A program made the position numbers and the translations under genes. A stretch of 12,736 bases of DNA from CAZXDS01 sp964639525 (lineage in GTDB: Bacteria > Bacteroidota > Ignavibacteria > Ignavibacteriales > Melioribacteraceae), in contig CAZXDS010000095.1 of assembly GCA_964639525.1 (NCBI GenBank), positions 1-12,736 of the forward strand, given 5' to 3'. Position 1 is the first letter of the stretch. Every line of letters begins with the position of its first letter. This document shows positions 1 through 6,805 of the stretch, in pieces. The notes under the pieces were generated by a model. The model had not been told where the DNA came from, did not search any database, and saw nothing but the letters and a program-made list of their open reading frames with translations.

Positions 1-41
1 ACTTAAATCTAAATTGTTATTACCAATACTCTCATCTTCCT

Positions 42-49
42 TATATTTG
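42..49 (+). promoter_or_regulatory. Possible Bacteroidota-type -7 promoter element of rlmN
   Basis: TATATTTG matches the TAnnTTTG -7 consensus used by the primary sigma factor of Bacteroidota and relatives. It ends only 5 bases before the rlmN ATG, so a transcript starting at the usual distance would be nearly leaderless. A TTG at 14-16 is about 25 bases upstream, longer than the usual spacing of about 19, so no good -33 element is visible. The sequence match is seen; promoter activity is inferred. Confidence 0.3.
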
Positions 50-54
50 CAACT

Positions 55-1116
55 ATGATTGTAGAAAAAAATAGAATTGAATTAAAAAATCTTTCTCTTA
101 CTGAAATTGAAAATCTTTTAATAGGATTTGGAGAAAAAAAATATAGAGCATTACAAATATACAACTGGATGTACAAAAACTACGCGGTTGAATTTAGTGA
201 GATGAAAAACATTCCCAAACATTTAGTTGAACAGTTAGGGGAGAAAACAAATTTAACAACTCTAACAGAAATTAAAACTCTCAATTCTGAATTGACCGGA
301 ACAAAGAAACTTTTGTTTTTGACAAAAGATAGTCACTCAATTGAATCTGTAATAATACCGGAAGACAAAAGAACTACGCTTTGTATTTCAACACAGGTTG
401 GCTGCCCGCTTGATTGCAAATTTTGTGCTACAGGATTAATGGGCTACAAACGGAACCTGTCTGTTGGCGAAATTGTGGACCAATTCATTTTAGCGTCTAA
501 AAGCATCGGCGAACAAAAAATCACAAACATTGTTTTTATGGGAATGGGAGAGCCTTTATTGAACTTTGACAATGTACTCAAATCACTGGAACTTTTCCTA
601 GATGAAAACACCTTTGGTTTTGGAAGAAACAGAATTATCATTTCTACTTCGGGAATATCGCAAAAAATTATTGCTCTTGCCGACAAAACTTATCGTGTTA
701 AATTGGCACTTTCTCTACACTCGTGTTTTGAAGATACTCGTACGCAAATAATGCCGATTAACAAAAAGCATTCTTTACACGAAGTAATAGAAGCTCTGGA
801 ATATTATTACAGAAAAACAAAAAACCCGATAACATTTGAATATATAATGTTAAAAGATTTAAACGATAGAGAAAAAGACATAAAAGCAATTACCAAACTT
901 ACGCGAAGATTTCCCTCCAAAATAAATGTTATTCCTTTTAACAGTATTGCACATATGACACCGAATGGATTTTCGGCACAATTGGTTCCAACAGAAAGAA
1001 ATAATATTTTGGATTTTGTGGAAAAATTAAGACAAAATGGAGTAACTGTAATTATACGCCAAACGCAGGGCGATGATATTGCCGCAGCTTGCGGACAACT
1101 TGCCATCACTAATTAA
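55..1116 (+). CDS. rlmN: Dual-specificity 23S rRNA (A2503-C2)/tRNA (A37-C2) methyltransferase RlmN
   Basis: Radical-SAM methyltransferase that methylates C2 of adenine 2503 in 23S rRNA and, in characterised homologues, A37 of some tRNAs; it acts in the cytoplasm. At 353 residues it has the usual family length. The [4Fe-4S]-binding CxxxCxxC motif is C117, C121 and C124 (GCPLDCKFCATG). C110 and C346 (DIAAACGQL) match the two further catalytic cysteines of RlmN, E. coli C118 and C355: one carries the methyl group, the other resolves the intermediate. GMGEPLLN at 163-170 is the SAM-contacting GEP motif. C346 and the overall sequence favour RlmN or the related Cfr fold, and nothing specifically suggests Cfr. 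The ATG at 55 has no clear Shine-Dalgarno sequence. The stop is 8 bases before the remnant transporter gene, so the two were probably once cotranscribed. Confidence 0.96.
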   Translation: MIVEKNRIELKNLSLTEIENLLIGFGEKKYRALQIYNWMYKNYAVEFSEMKNIPKHLVEQLGEKTNLTTLTEIKTLNSELTGTKKLLFLTKDSHSIESVIIPEDKRTTLCISTQVGCPLDCKFCATGLMGYKRNLSVGEIVDQFILASKSIGEQKITNIVFMGMGEPLLNFDNVLKSLELFLDENTFGFGRNRIIISTSGISQKIIALADKTYRVKLALSLHSCFEDTRTQIMPINKKHSLHEVIEALEYYYRKTKNPITFEYIMLKDLNDREKDIKAITKLTRRFPSKINVIPFNSIAHMTPNGFSAQLVPTERNNILDFVEKLRQNGVTVIIRQTQGDDIAAACGQLAITN

Positions 1117-1124
1117 TTTATATT

Positions 1125-1235
1125 TTGAATTCTTGGTTTTACATATTAATCGCTTCGGTCTGTGAAATTAGTTGGGCAGGTGGTTTAAAATACAGCAATG
1201 GTTTTACAGAGTTTAAAGCAAGTGTATTTACAGTT
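1125..1235 (+). pseudogene. 5' fragment of a Gdx/SugE-type SMR transporter gene (37 codons)
   Basis: Reading from a TTG at 1125 gives 37 residues beginning MNSWFYILIASVCEISWAGG, the first transmembrane helix of a small multidrug resistance protein. It contains the essential substrate- and proton-binding Glu14 and the family's LKYSNGFT stretch. Homology stops at GTT 1233-1235, where an inserted cassette begins. The frame then runs on as RAFGLIKSKYFI to a stop at 1272-1274, giving a 49-residue dead-end product. The rest of the transporter resumes at 3053. The start codon is inferred from family alignment, since no ATG is in frame; TTG is the best candidate. The fragment begins 8 bases after the rlmN stop. 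It is not expected to make a working transporter. Confidence 0.88.
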
Positions 1236-1323
1236 AGGGCTTTTGGGCTGATCAAAAGTAAATATTTTATTTAAAAAATTCTTAACTTTACTCTTTTGAA
1301 ATTAGACGAGATAATTAACTCTT

Positions 1324-2100
1324 ATGGGTAAAAAACAAGAAGCAATAACTGAAATTTTTAATATTTGTAAAGAACAAGGAAATTACGAATTTGACAATGA
1401 TTTGGCGAGAAGAATATCAAAAAAAGTTGGTTTCGGAAATCCATTTGATGTTACGAAACTGGATAATACCGAAAAATTTCCTGCAATACTAACGCAAGAA
1501 GATTATTTTATAATACATATTGGTGGTGGAAAACACAAATTCATTAAAGGAATTAGAAACGGATTTCATAATTTTGAAACGATTGATAAAAAAAATATTT
1601 TTGAATGGAAATATCGACAAAGTATCCTCAATGAATATGATACAAGTGAAAGTAACATCTTATCAGTTGGATTCAATCAAAGAATAATACATGATTTTCT
1701 GTATGATGATATAGTTGCAAACCCCAAAATGTATGGCTCAAGGAGAACAAAAACAGCATTAAACTTTAATATTGGGAACGATACTATAAATGCAAGCAAC
1801 TTACAAATGGAGATAGATTTAACAACTGAGTATAATGGAATTGTAACTGTTTTTGAAGGGAAAAATAATTTTCCTAAAAATTTTGCTGTTTATCAAATAT
1901 ATTTCCCATTTTTATATTATTATAATCTTAAGAGAGCAAAAGAATTAAGCATCAACAATATCAACTGTTGTTATCTTTTGCGAAAAAAAGAAAATGGTCA
2001 ATCCATAACACGGATATATCAATATACTTTTCAAAATCCATCAGATATGACAAGTATTAAATTAGTAAAGAGTGCTCAATACAATTTAATTAAAAGATGA
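1324..2100 (+). CDS. Probable type II restriction endonuclease, PD-(D/E)XK fold
   Basis: A 258-residue protein directly upstream of, and cotranscribed with, a DNA methyltransferase gene (4 bases between stop and start). The likely nuclease centre is at residues 163-180: E163-x-D165 in MEIDLT, then 12 residues, then E178-G-K180 (FEGKN). This spacing and the strand-turn-strand look fit the metal-binding core of PD-(D/E)XK nucleases. The remainder is charged and rich in Asn, Lys and Ile and does not resemble a helicase, NTPase or HNH enzyme. Its job would be to cut DNA lacking the partner's methylation; the recognition sequence cannot be read from here. The ATG at 1324 has no evident Shine-Dalgarno sequence and lies 90 bases inside the cassette. 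No controller (C) protein gene is present. The nuclease call rests on this motif plus the neighbouring methyltransferase. Confidence 0.75.
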   Translation: MGKKQEAITEIFNICKEQGNYEFDNDLARRISKKVGFGNPFDVTKLDNTEKFPAILTQEDYFIIHIGGGKHKFIKGIRNGFHNFETIDKKNIFEWKYRQSILNEYDTSESNILSVGFNQRIIHDFLYDDIVANPKMYGSRRTKTALNFNIGNDTINASNLQMEIDLTTEYNGIVTVFEGKNNFPKNFAVYQIYFPFLYYYNLKRAKELSINNINCCYLLRKKENGQSITRIYQYTFQNPSDMTSIKLVKSAQYNLIKR

Positions 2101-2104
2101 TATT

Positions 2105-2965
2105 ATGATTGATGAAAAATTTATAAATAAAGTATTTAATAAAGATGTAATAAAAGTATTAAAAGAATTACCTGACAATTCAGTTGACATGATTTATAGT
2201 GACCCTGATTACAATGTTGGAATAAATTACTCTGGGAAAAATTACACAAAGAAATGGAATGAATATATTGATTGGTATATTGAACTAATTAGTGAAAGTA
2301 TGAGAGTGTTGAAACCTACAGGCAATTTATTTACCATCAATTATCCAAAACAAAATGCTTATCTTTTAGTAAAATACTTGGATCAAGCAGCTTATGATGT
2401 ATTTGAATATGTATGGGTTTATAATACAAATGTTGGTCATAGTCCAAGAAAATTTACAACTGCTCACCGAAGTATATTACATGCTACAAAAACAAAAAAC
2501 AATTTTTTTTATAAAGAACAAGTTGCTCAACCTTACCAAAATCCCACAGACAAAAGAATTAAACAAAGAATTGCACAAGGACATAAGGGCAGAATGCCAT
2601 ACTCTTGGGTATATGCAGATTTAGTAAAAAATGTATCAAAAGATAAAACCTTTCACTCTTGCCAAATACCTTTAACTCTTTTTGAATTATTAGTAAAAGC
2701 AAGCACTAAAGAAAATGATACAGTATTTATTCATTTTGGGGGGAGTGGTTCGGAAATAGTTCACCTTAAAAATCTACAAAGAAACTATATCAGTTGCGAA
2801 ATCCACCCTGATTATCACAAAATGATACTTAAACGATTGAATAATAATGGGCATATTTCTTTAGAATTTAAGTTGGACTTCATTAAAGATAGAATTACTA
2901 ATGGAAGTAAAAAGATTAAAATTGAACCTGCATTATTTGATAATATAATAACCAACTCATCATAA
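2105..2965 (+). CDS. Beta-class type II DNA methyltransferase (N4-cytosine or N6-adenine) with a DPDY motif
   Basis: SAM-dependent DNA amino-methyltransferase of 286 residues, expected to protect host DNA against the nuclease encoded just upstream. Motif order is that of the beta class. The catalytic motif IV region comes first (SDPDYNVGINY, residues 32-42). The family's HPTQKP-like segment follows as HSCQIPLTLFELLVKAS (184-200), then the SAM-binding motif I as FGGSGS (211-216) and CEIHPDYHKMILKRL (231-245). The third residue of motif IV is Asp instead of the usual Pro (DPPY or SPPY), so whether it methylates A-N6 or C-N4 cannot be told. The stop at 2963-2965 lies 3 bases before the attC R'' box, typical of a cassette gene. 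Target specificity is unknown. Confidence 0.9.
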   Translation: MIDEKFINKVFNKDVIKVLKELPDNSVDMIYSDPDYNVGINYSGKNYTKKWNEYIDWYIELISESMRVLKPTGNLFTINYPKQNAYLLVKYLDQAAYDVFEYVWVYNTNVGHSPRKFTTAHRSILHATKTKNNFFYKEQVAQPYQNPTDKRIKQRIAQGHKGRMPYSWVYADLVKNVSKDKTFHSCQIPLTLFELLVKASTKENDTVFIHFGGSGSEIVHLKNLQRNYISCEIHPDYHKMILKRLNNNGHISLEFKLDFIKDRITNGSKKIKIEPALFDNIITNSS

Positions 2966-2968
2966 ATC

Positions 2969-3053
2969 GCCCTAACCAAAGCATCAAGGCGAATGCAGTT
3001 AGGCTCGGGCGTTTTGTGGGGTTGCAAACTGCATCGCCTTATGATTAACGCCG
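2969..3053 (+). other. attC-like recombination site of the cassette
   Basis: R'' is GCCCTAAC (2969-2976). The L'' arm AAGGCGAATGCAGTT (2986-3000) pairs with the L' arm AACTGCATCGCCTT (3027-3040), 14 bp with one extra A in the 5' arm. CAT (2982-2984) then pairs with ATG (3041-3043), leaving C2985 unpaired. The two extrahelical bases therefore lie in the same arm, as expected of attC sites folded as single strands; on the bottom strand they are T and G, the bases typical of known sites. The loop (variable terminal structure) is 3001-3026. The R' box GTTAGGGC is split by integration: G3053 at this end and TTAGGGC at 1234-1240. The 3' end ATTAACGCCG resembles many known attC ends. Recombination activity is inferred from structure only. 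Confidence 0.85.
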
Positions 3054-3323
3054 TTATAACTATGGTACTTAGCTATGTCTTTCTTTCATTGGGCATGAAG
3101 CATTTGCCGCTCGGAATCTCTTATGCCGTGTGGACAGGAATTGGTGCAGTTGGAACTGCCATTTATAGAATTAACTATCCGGCAACCGCCGGACTAAGTT
3201 CTAATTTGCACTTTAGTACGCTATGGAATACTTTATTTTAACGAATCGAAAGAATTGTTAAGAGTATTTTTTATTTTTTTAATTATAGTTGGAATTATTG
3301 GATTAAGGATTAGCTCAAAATAA
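3053..3323 (+). pseudogene. 3' part of the disrupted Gdx/SugE-type SMR transporter gene, itself broken by a 58-bp insertion
   Basis: From GTT 3053-3055 the SMR frame resumes with TMVLSYVFLSLGMKHLPLG and the family signature YAVWTGIGAVGTAI, typical of the Gdx/SugE (guanidinium exporter) branch. It runs to TAT 3164-3166. A 58-bp foreign stretch (3167-3224) shifts the frame, which then stops at 3239-3241. After the stretch the original frame continues at 3225 as GILYFNESKELLRVFF and GIIGLRISSK to TAA 3321-3323, directly abutting the next gene's ATG. Joining 1125-1235, 3056-3166 and 3225-3323 gives a 106-residue protein, the normal SMR length. An ATG inside the attC (3041-3043) is in frame with this half, but any product would lack helix 1 and Glu14. 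The gene is surely inactive as a transporter. Confidence 0.88.
3167..3224. repeat. 58-bp insertion with a CCGG hairpin inside the SMR pseudogene
   Basis: Removing exactly this stretch restores the SMR reading frame (TAT then GGA ATA CTT). TAT occurs at both edges (3164-3166 and 3222-3224), so it may be a 55-bp element with a 3-bp target duplication. The centre folds: CCGG, CAACCG loop, CCGG, extended by an imperfect AACT/AGTT pair across an unequal internal loop. It is a miniature insertion of unknown type. No second copy was noticed in this window. It could also be the scar of a larger excised element. Confidence 0.6.
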
Positions 3324-3863
3324 ATGAAGAAACTTACACACGATGAAATATCCGAAGAAAGAATAAGCTTGGAATCAATATCCAAAGCAAACAAAATGCC
3401 CGTTTATGTTTTGTTGAACAGCATCAGAAGCAGTTACAATGTCGGCTCAATTTTTCGCAGCTCCGATGGAGCAATGATTAAAAAATTATATTTATGCGGT
3501 TACACTCCGCACCCTCCTAAAAAGGAAATCTTGAAAACAGCACTTGGTTCTCAGGATAGTGTTGATTGGGAATATGTTGAAAATGCCGAAGATGTTATTT
3601 TATTATTAAAAAAACAAAAAGTTAAAATTATAGCTCTTGAGCAAACAGATGCGAATATTCCGTATTATGAAATTAGTCAGCAAGATTTTCCAATTTGTCT
3701 TGTAGTTGGAAATGAAGTTACCGGCGTTGATCAAAAGTTAATTGATCTTTGTGATGCCGCCATAGAAATTCCACAATACGGAATTAAACAATCATTAAAT
3801 GTAGCTGTTGCCTATGGAGTATCCGTTTTTGAATTGCGTAAAGTTTATGAGAAAAAGAAGTAA
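3324..3863 (+). CDS. TrmH/SpoU-family RNA 2'-O-ribose methyltransferase
   Basis: SPOUT-superfamily SAM-dependent methyltransferase of 179 residues, expected to methylate a ribose 2'-OH in tRNA or rRNA. All three SpoU motifs are present. Motif 1 is NSIRSSYNVGSIFRSSDG (32-49), with the conserved Asn and Arg. Motif 2 is LVVGNEVTGVD (126-136). Motif 3 is IEIPQYGIKQSLNVAVAYG (147-165), which forms the trefoil-knot cofactor site. It lacks the N-terminal substrate-binding domain of longer members such as RlmB, so the RNA target cannot be named; TrmH (tRNA Gm18) or TrmL-like roles are possible. The ATG directly follows the TAA of the broken SMR gene, so it probably depended on transcription through rlmN and that gene. 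It ends 12 bases from the convergent gene on the other strand. Confidence 0.9.
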   Translation: MKKLTHDEISEERISLESISKANKMPVYVLLNSIRSSYNVGSIFRSSDGAMIKKLYLCGYTPHPPKKEILKTALGSQDSVDWEYVENAEDVILLLKKQKVKIIALEQTDANIPYYEISQQDFPICLVVGNEVTGVDQKLIDLCDAAIEIPQYGIKQSLNVAVAYGVSVFELRKVYEKKK

Positions 3864-3875
3864 TCTCTTTTAGTA

Positions 3876-4538
3876 TTATCCCTTTCCCGAATACGTAAAG
3901 TAATTTTCACCGTTTTCTTTTGTGTGAATTAAAACAACATTTGCCCGGACAAGTTTAATTAATGTTCTTGAGGCACGGCGGTTTGAAATATTTGCAAATT
4001 CACTAAGCTGCTTTACCGATAGAGTTTCATGCTTATCCAATAACTCAAATACAAGTTTTTCGTTTTTCCCAATTTCATAATGAATTAACTTTTGGTCATT
4101 AGAACCTGACTGCATTAATTTTACCATTTCCTTACTTGCTTGCACACTTTTATCATTAACCCGCACATAAATTTTTGCAGTGTTTAGTTCTAATTGTTTC
4201 TTATAATCTTGTAATCTAATCGGCTTAGTTTTAAATTCAAAAATTTTTACTGCAACAATTTCTTTTCCGTCAACTTCAAAATAGAAAATCTCGACTTTAG
4301 GTTGTGGTTCACAGTAATTGGAAAGAGTCTGCTGAACCATTTCAACGGTTCCTTTTTCACTTTCGACACCGCAAATTGAACCGTTATCATTTATTCCAAA
4401 AATAATAACCCCTCCCTTTGTATTTGCAAAAGCTATTATTTCTTTAGCAATTTTTTCAAAAGTGGAAAACCTTTGTTTAAATTCTACTTTTAAACTTTCT
4501 CCACTATTTATATAACTTAACAAGGTCTTGTGGTTCAT
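3876..4538 (-). CDS. AlbA_2 (Schlafen-like) domain protein with C-terminal winged helix
   Basis: A 220-residue protein. Its N-terminal half fits the AlbA_2/Schlafen family: ESLKVEFKQRF at 14-24, IAFANTKGGVIIFGINDNG at 35-53, and a later YVRVNDKSVQAS at 124-135. This domain is found in putative transcriptional regulators and in Schlafen nucleases, and is thought to bind nucleic acid or nucleotide. Residues about 158-217 (LSVKQLSEFANISNRRASRTLIKLV) look like a winged helix-turn-helix, consistent with a DNA-binding regulator. It lacks the longer C-terminal domain of many AlbA_2 regulators, so it is a short version. The start is 14 bases after the TPR gene's stop, so it is likely the last gene of the secA-glnB-TPR unit. 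No Shine-Dalgarno sequence is clear. The target and ligand are unknown. Confidence 0.8.
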   Translation of the reverse strand: MNHKTLLSYINSGESLKVEFKQRFSTFEKIAKEIIAFANTKGGVIIFGINDNGSICGVESEKGTVEMVQQTLSNYCEPQPKVEIFYFEVDGKEIVAVKIFEFKTKPIRLQDYKKQLELNTAKIYVRVNDKSVQASKEMVKLMQSGSNDQKLIHYEIGKNEKLVFELLDKHETLSVKQLSEFANISNRRASRTLIKLVRANVVLIHTKENGENYFTYSGKG

Positions 4539-4552
4539 GGCGGAAACTAAAA

Positions 4553-6790
4553 CTATTTGGAATTGCTTACGTGAGATGTATCCTTTGGCGACTTATTGTT
4601 ATTAAGCGGCACATTAAGGAGCTTATTTTTTATCTGTTCAGGTTTTGTTGAATCTATGATAGTATTTTTTTGTTTAAGTGGTGATTGACTTTTTTCACCT
4701 AAACTGTCAACTTTAGTATTTACACTATTTTGCTCTTGTAACTTTAAAGTTATTAGTGAATCACGGACAGCTCTTGCCCTCAATGAATCTTTGGCTGCTA
4801 AAGCAATTGAATCACGTCTAACTTTATTTATAGAATCTTTAATTGCCTTAGCTATTTTTTTCAATTCATTGTTATAAACATTAATCTGAGGAGTTATTGC
4901 CAAAGTATATTCAGATCGCCTATATTTTTTATGCAGCTTTGTATATACAGCGAATGCTGAGTCGGGTAAATCTAGCTTGCTTTCCAAGAGCCATCCAATT
5001 GCGTATAATGATTTTGGTGCCATCCTGGATTTTGGATAATTATCAGCAATTTTATAAAATTTTGATATGGCTTCTTTATAGTTTCCGCTCATATATGTAT
5101 TCTCAGCCTCAATGTACATTGCTTCCGTTGTATCAGAAGCTACATTCGTTTCTACATGACCAAGACGACGAGCAGCTTCAATTGCAATTGGGTCGCTTTT
5201 ATAATTATCATAAACCAACTTGTACAATGAATCAGCTTTCACCGAATCATTTTGAGAGGAATAGAATGACCCAAGTGCGAAAGATGCTTTCGCCATATAC
5301 GGACCATCCGGATCTTCAGTTTGAATTAACTTATAGTAGTAATAAGCGGAATCAGGAACATCCAAATCTCCAAGAAACATATTTCCAAGTGAATATCTAA
5401 TTCTAGACAAACTATGAATTACCGAATCAGCAGAAATTCTCGGGCGAACCGGCTTCTTTATCTTTTTCTTATTTTGATTTTGGTAATCACTTAAAAAATT
5501 TGTTGTTTGATTATTTTTATTTTGAGTACTTTGACTAATGGCTGTTGAATCAACCTTTGTAGAATCATTTAGGTTTTTCTTTACCACAGTGGAAGTATCA
5601 TGCCCCATATAAAATTCATAATCAAGTGAGTCTTGAACAAATACCCCAGGGTTTAAAACATAAGTCAACTGCTGTTCATAATTAATTTGTTTGTCTGACA
5701 AATCTAAATACTTGGACAGAACGTTCGATTCCCGCTTGGCTTTAGTTTTAAATTCTTTCGGAACAGATGAAGAAAGCGTCTTATCAAAAAACACCATTGC
5801 ACTGTCGTATAACTTTAGCGAATCCTCAAGTATTTTAGCAATATTATAACTTGCATAACCTGCACTTTCTGTTCTCTTGTATGTAGAATCTATTTCCATA
5901 TACTTGCTAATGGCATCATCAATACTTCCGCGATCTCTATAAATATTGGCAATCTGTAATTCTATTTTATCGCGTTTCTTAACGTATTTATTCCGCGATT
6001 CCATATCTTCAAGAATCGAAAGGCTTTCATCAATTTTGCCGACTTTTCTTTTGATAGTAGCAAATTCTAATTTGCTGTTGAAATCAGTTTCAAAAGTTGG
6101 AGAATATTGGTCAACAGCAAGAAAAGCATCAGCGGCTTTATCAAGACTGTCTAATTTTAAATATATTTTCCCAAGTTCATAAGTAGCCTCCGCGTTAATC
6201 TCCTCATTCTCTGATGCGGCAACAAGCTTAGTTATCAAGTCAACAACAATATTATAATCTTCATTAAAAAGATAATATGCAATTTGTGACCGATAAGCTT
6301 TAACAAGTAATTCTTCATCTTCTTCAGTAGCAGCTTGTTCTTTTACAGAATCTAAAATTGCCATACCCGAATTAAAATTCCTTAATTGCAATTCGGTTTT
6401 GCCAATCCATAATAGACTTTTTAATGAATAGTCATCATCATTTAAATTGTTTAGTTCTTTAAATTTTCTAGAAGCTTTGGGAAATTCCTTCTGATAATAA
6501 AATGCTCGCCCAATCATAAAAAGAGAACCCGCCACATAAGATGACTGAGAATCGAATTGAAGTATTCTTGAACATTTTTCAACAACAAGATCAAATTGTT
6601 TTTTTGCACTGCCGTTCAATTTATCAACCTTAAACGCAAACATTTCTTTTTGATCTTTAAGTAGCTGAGTTTGAGCTTCCTCAAATGCTTTAGATGCATT
6701 AAAATAAGTGTTAAAATATGTAGTGAAATTTTGCCACATACTGCAGCCGGCAAAAAATAATAATGTCGATATTAGAATAGTTTTTTTCAC
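4553..6790 (-). CDS. Large TPR-repeat outer-membrane-type lipoprotein
   Basis: A 745-residue protein. The start is GTG at 6790: it yields a lipoprotein signal, MKKTILISTLLFFAGC, with lipobox FAGC and Cys16 as the lipidation site. The next ATG, codon 18, would remove the signal. The mature part begins MWQNFTTYFNTYFNASKAFEEA and continues as many helical repeats of TPR type (for example ATYELGKIYLKLDSLDKAADAF, about 202-223, and the YMSGNYKEAISKFYKIADNYPKSRMAPKSLYAIGWL region, about 568-602). A Gln/Asn/Lys-rich linker near 424-455 splits two repeat blocks. The tail, from about 645, is charged with recurring RDS/KDS steps. It resembles envelope TPR lipoproteins of FCB bacteria. A relation to SprE/PorW of gliding and type IX secretion is possible but weakly based. 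It starts 15 bases after glnB. Confidence 0.75.
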   Translation of the reverse strand: MKKTILISTLLFFAGCSMWQNFTTYFNTYFNASKAFEEAQTQLLKDQKEMFAFKVDKLNGSAKKQFDLVVEKCSRILQFDSQSSYVAGSLFMIGRAFYYQKEFPKASRKFKELNNLNDDDYSLKSLLWIGKTELQLRNFNSGMAILDSVKEQAATEEDEELLVKAYRSQIAYYLFNEDYNIVVDLITKLVAASENEEINAEATYELGKIYLKLDSLDKAADAFLAVDQYSPTFETDFNSKLEFATIKRKVGKIDESLSILEDMESRNKYVKKRDKIELQIANIYRDRGSIDDAISKYMEIDSTYKRTESAGYASYNIAKILEDSLKLYDSAMVFFDKTLSSSVPKEFKTKAKRESNVLSKYLDLSDKQINYEQQLTYVLNPGVFVQDSLDYEFYMGHDTSTVVKKNLNDSTKVDSTAISQSTQNKNNQTTNFLSDYQNQNKKKIKKPVRPRISADSVIHSLSRIRYSLGNMFLGDLDVPDSAYYYYKLIQTEDPDGPYMAKASFALGSFYSSQNDSVKADSLYKLVYDNYKSDPIAIEAARRLGHVETNVASDTTEAMYIEAENTYMSGNYKEAISKFYKIADNYPKSRMAPKSLYAIGWLLESKLDLPDSAFAVYTKLHKKYRRSEYTLAITPQINVYNNELKKIAKAIKDSINKVRRDSIALAAKDSLRARAVRDSLITLKLQEQNSVNTKVDSLGEKSQSPLKQKNTIIDSTKPEQIKNKLLNVPLNNNKSPKDTSHVSNSK

Positions 6791-6805
6791 AAAATTTCTT
6801 TTTAG

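Larger units (their letters stand above)
1234..3053 (+). mobile_element. Integron gene cassette carrying a restriction-modification system, inserted at a secondary GTT site
   Basis: The 1820-bp segment holds a short leader, a restriction enzyme gene, a methyltransferase gene and, immediately after them, an attC-like palindrome. This is the standard cassette order. It interrupts a gdx/SugE-type gene between G and TT of codon 37 (G1233|T1234), and the gene resumes after G3053|T3054 with no base lost or gained. The insert starts TTAGGGC and ends CGCCG, so the circular form would have read CGCCG-TTAGGGC. That regenerates an R' box GTTAGGGC perfectly complementary over 8 bp to the R'' box GCCCTAAC at 2969-2976. 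There is no target duplication, no terminal inverted repeat and no transposase gene, which argues against an IS. No intI gene lies in the window, so the integrase acted from elsewhere or has been lost. Confidence 0.86.

Noticed and set aside
1234..3053. Cassette region as an insertion sequence or transposon
   Set aside because: There is no transposase, no terminal inverted repeats and no target duplication; the junctions fit integron recombination.
2993..3241. 82-residue ORF with a membrane-like segment
   Set aside because: It is a hybrid of attC sequence, the middle of the SMR pseudogene and the 58-bp insertion, not a native gene.
3864..3875. Terminator between the convergent trmH-like and AlbA_2 genes
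   Set aside because: Only 12 bases separate the stops and no GC-rich hairpin with a T-run is visible.
4897..5400. 167-residue plus-strand ORF
   Set aside because: It lies antisense within the TPR lipoprotein gene and has no ribosome site or recognisable domain; it is a shadow frame.
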